A stretch of DNA of 22,696 nucleotides, taken from contig JADKKC010000057.1 in NCBI GenBank assembly GCA_016720685.1, forward strand, positions 1 to 22,696. The letters are read 5' to 3'. Origin of the DNA: Zoogloea sp. (GTDB taxonomy: Bacteria; Pseudomonadota; Gammaproteobacteria; Burkholderiales; Rhodocyclaceae). Below the pieces are notes generated by a model that saw only the letters and a program-made list of their open reading frames with translations, was not told the DNA's origin and did no database searches. The position numbers and the translations under genes were made by a program. Positions 22,624-22,696 of the stretch are shown one piece after another; the first letter of the stretch is position 1, and the number at the start of each line of letters is the position of its first letter.

Positions 22624-22696
22624 AGCGCCGCCTGCTTGCCCTGCTGCTGGCCACGCTGCCGCTCCACGCTTTGGCGCAAAGCCCTGCCGACGCCCC
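22620..22696 (+). CDS. Start of an exported protein, probably the outer-membrane factor (partial)
   Basis: Only 25 codons are inside the window: MKRRLLALLLATLPLHALAQ, a clear Sec signal peptide cleaved after ALA, then SPADAP. The ATG overlaps the DUF3240 stop (ATGA). In comparable pump operons the remaining component is a TolC-like outer-membrane channel, so that is the best guess; the visible sequence alone does not show it. Confidence 0.7.
   Translation, partial: MKRRLLALLLATLPLHALAQSPADA

Noticed and set aside
1..22696. CRISPR array, tRNA, rRNA or phage integration site
   Set aside because: No regularly spaced direct repeats, cloverleaf sequences, rRNA segments or integrase genes were seen on either strand.

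Overview
The window is GC-rich chromosomal DNA whose gene families (PQQ alcohol-oxidation accessory genes, AcoR-type sigma-54 activators, a CzcA-type RND pump with a DUF3240 partner) suggest a betaproteobacterium, probably near the Azoarcus/Thauera/Zoogloea group. That placement is inferred from gene content and no search was run.

Layout. 4-2068: an unrecognised small protein and the dipeptidase PepD (+). 2079-9459: an alcohol-oxidation accessory locus. An AcoR-like sigma-54 activator (-) diverges from a PedF cytochrome c, a periplasmic binding protein and a YVTN beta-propeller protein (+). A small cytochrome c (-) and a second AcoR-like activator (+) follow. A near-perfect -24/-12 promoter (4459-4474) sits in front of pedF. 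No quinoprotein dehydrogenase gene lies in the window. 9511-13395: a lipoprotein cut by a stop codon, an HflX GTPase, and a LysR regulator divergent from an EamA transporter with a palindrome between them. 13463-15075 (-): a mono-haem cytochrome c and a NarX-type histidine kinase, both broken by several single-base indels. 15168-16020: a non-coding 837-bp element with 22-bp terminal inverted repeats and matching 8-bp flanking direct repeats. 16088-17877: an exported protein of unknown function (-) and a bestrophin-like channel (+). 17997-22696: a heavy-metal RND operon (adaptor, pump, DUF3240 protein, start of a fourth exported protein), with an OmpR-type tandem box upstream.

The most interesting object is the 15.2-16.0 kb element. 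It has transposon-like ends but no transposase. It contains two diverged head-to-head copies of a structured module, and the hairpin stems differ in sequence between copies while staying paired, around an identical 23-nt loop.

Caution: at least nine places need single-base insertions or deletions to restore protein frames (6046, 7620, 12756, 13638, 13803, about 14040, about 14088, about 14980, and a compensating pair at 16443/16500). Artificial-looking poly-C and poly-G tracts lie at 2090-2165 and 6794-6803. Much of the apparent gene breakage may therefore be assembly error rather than biology.
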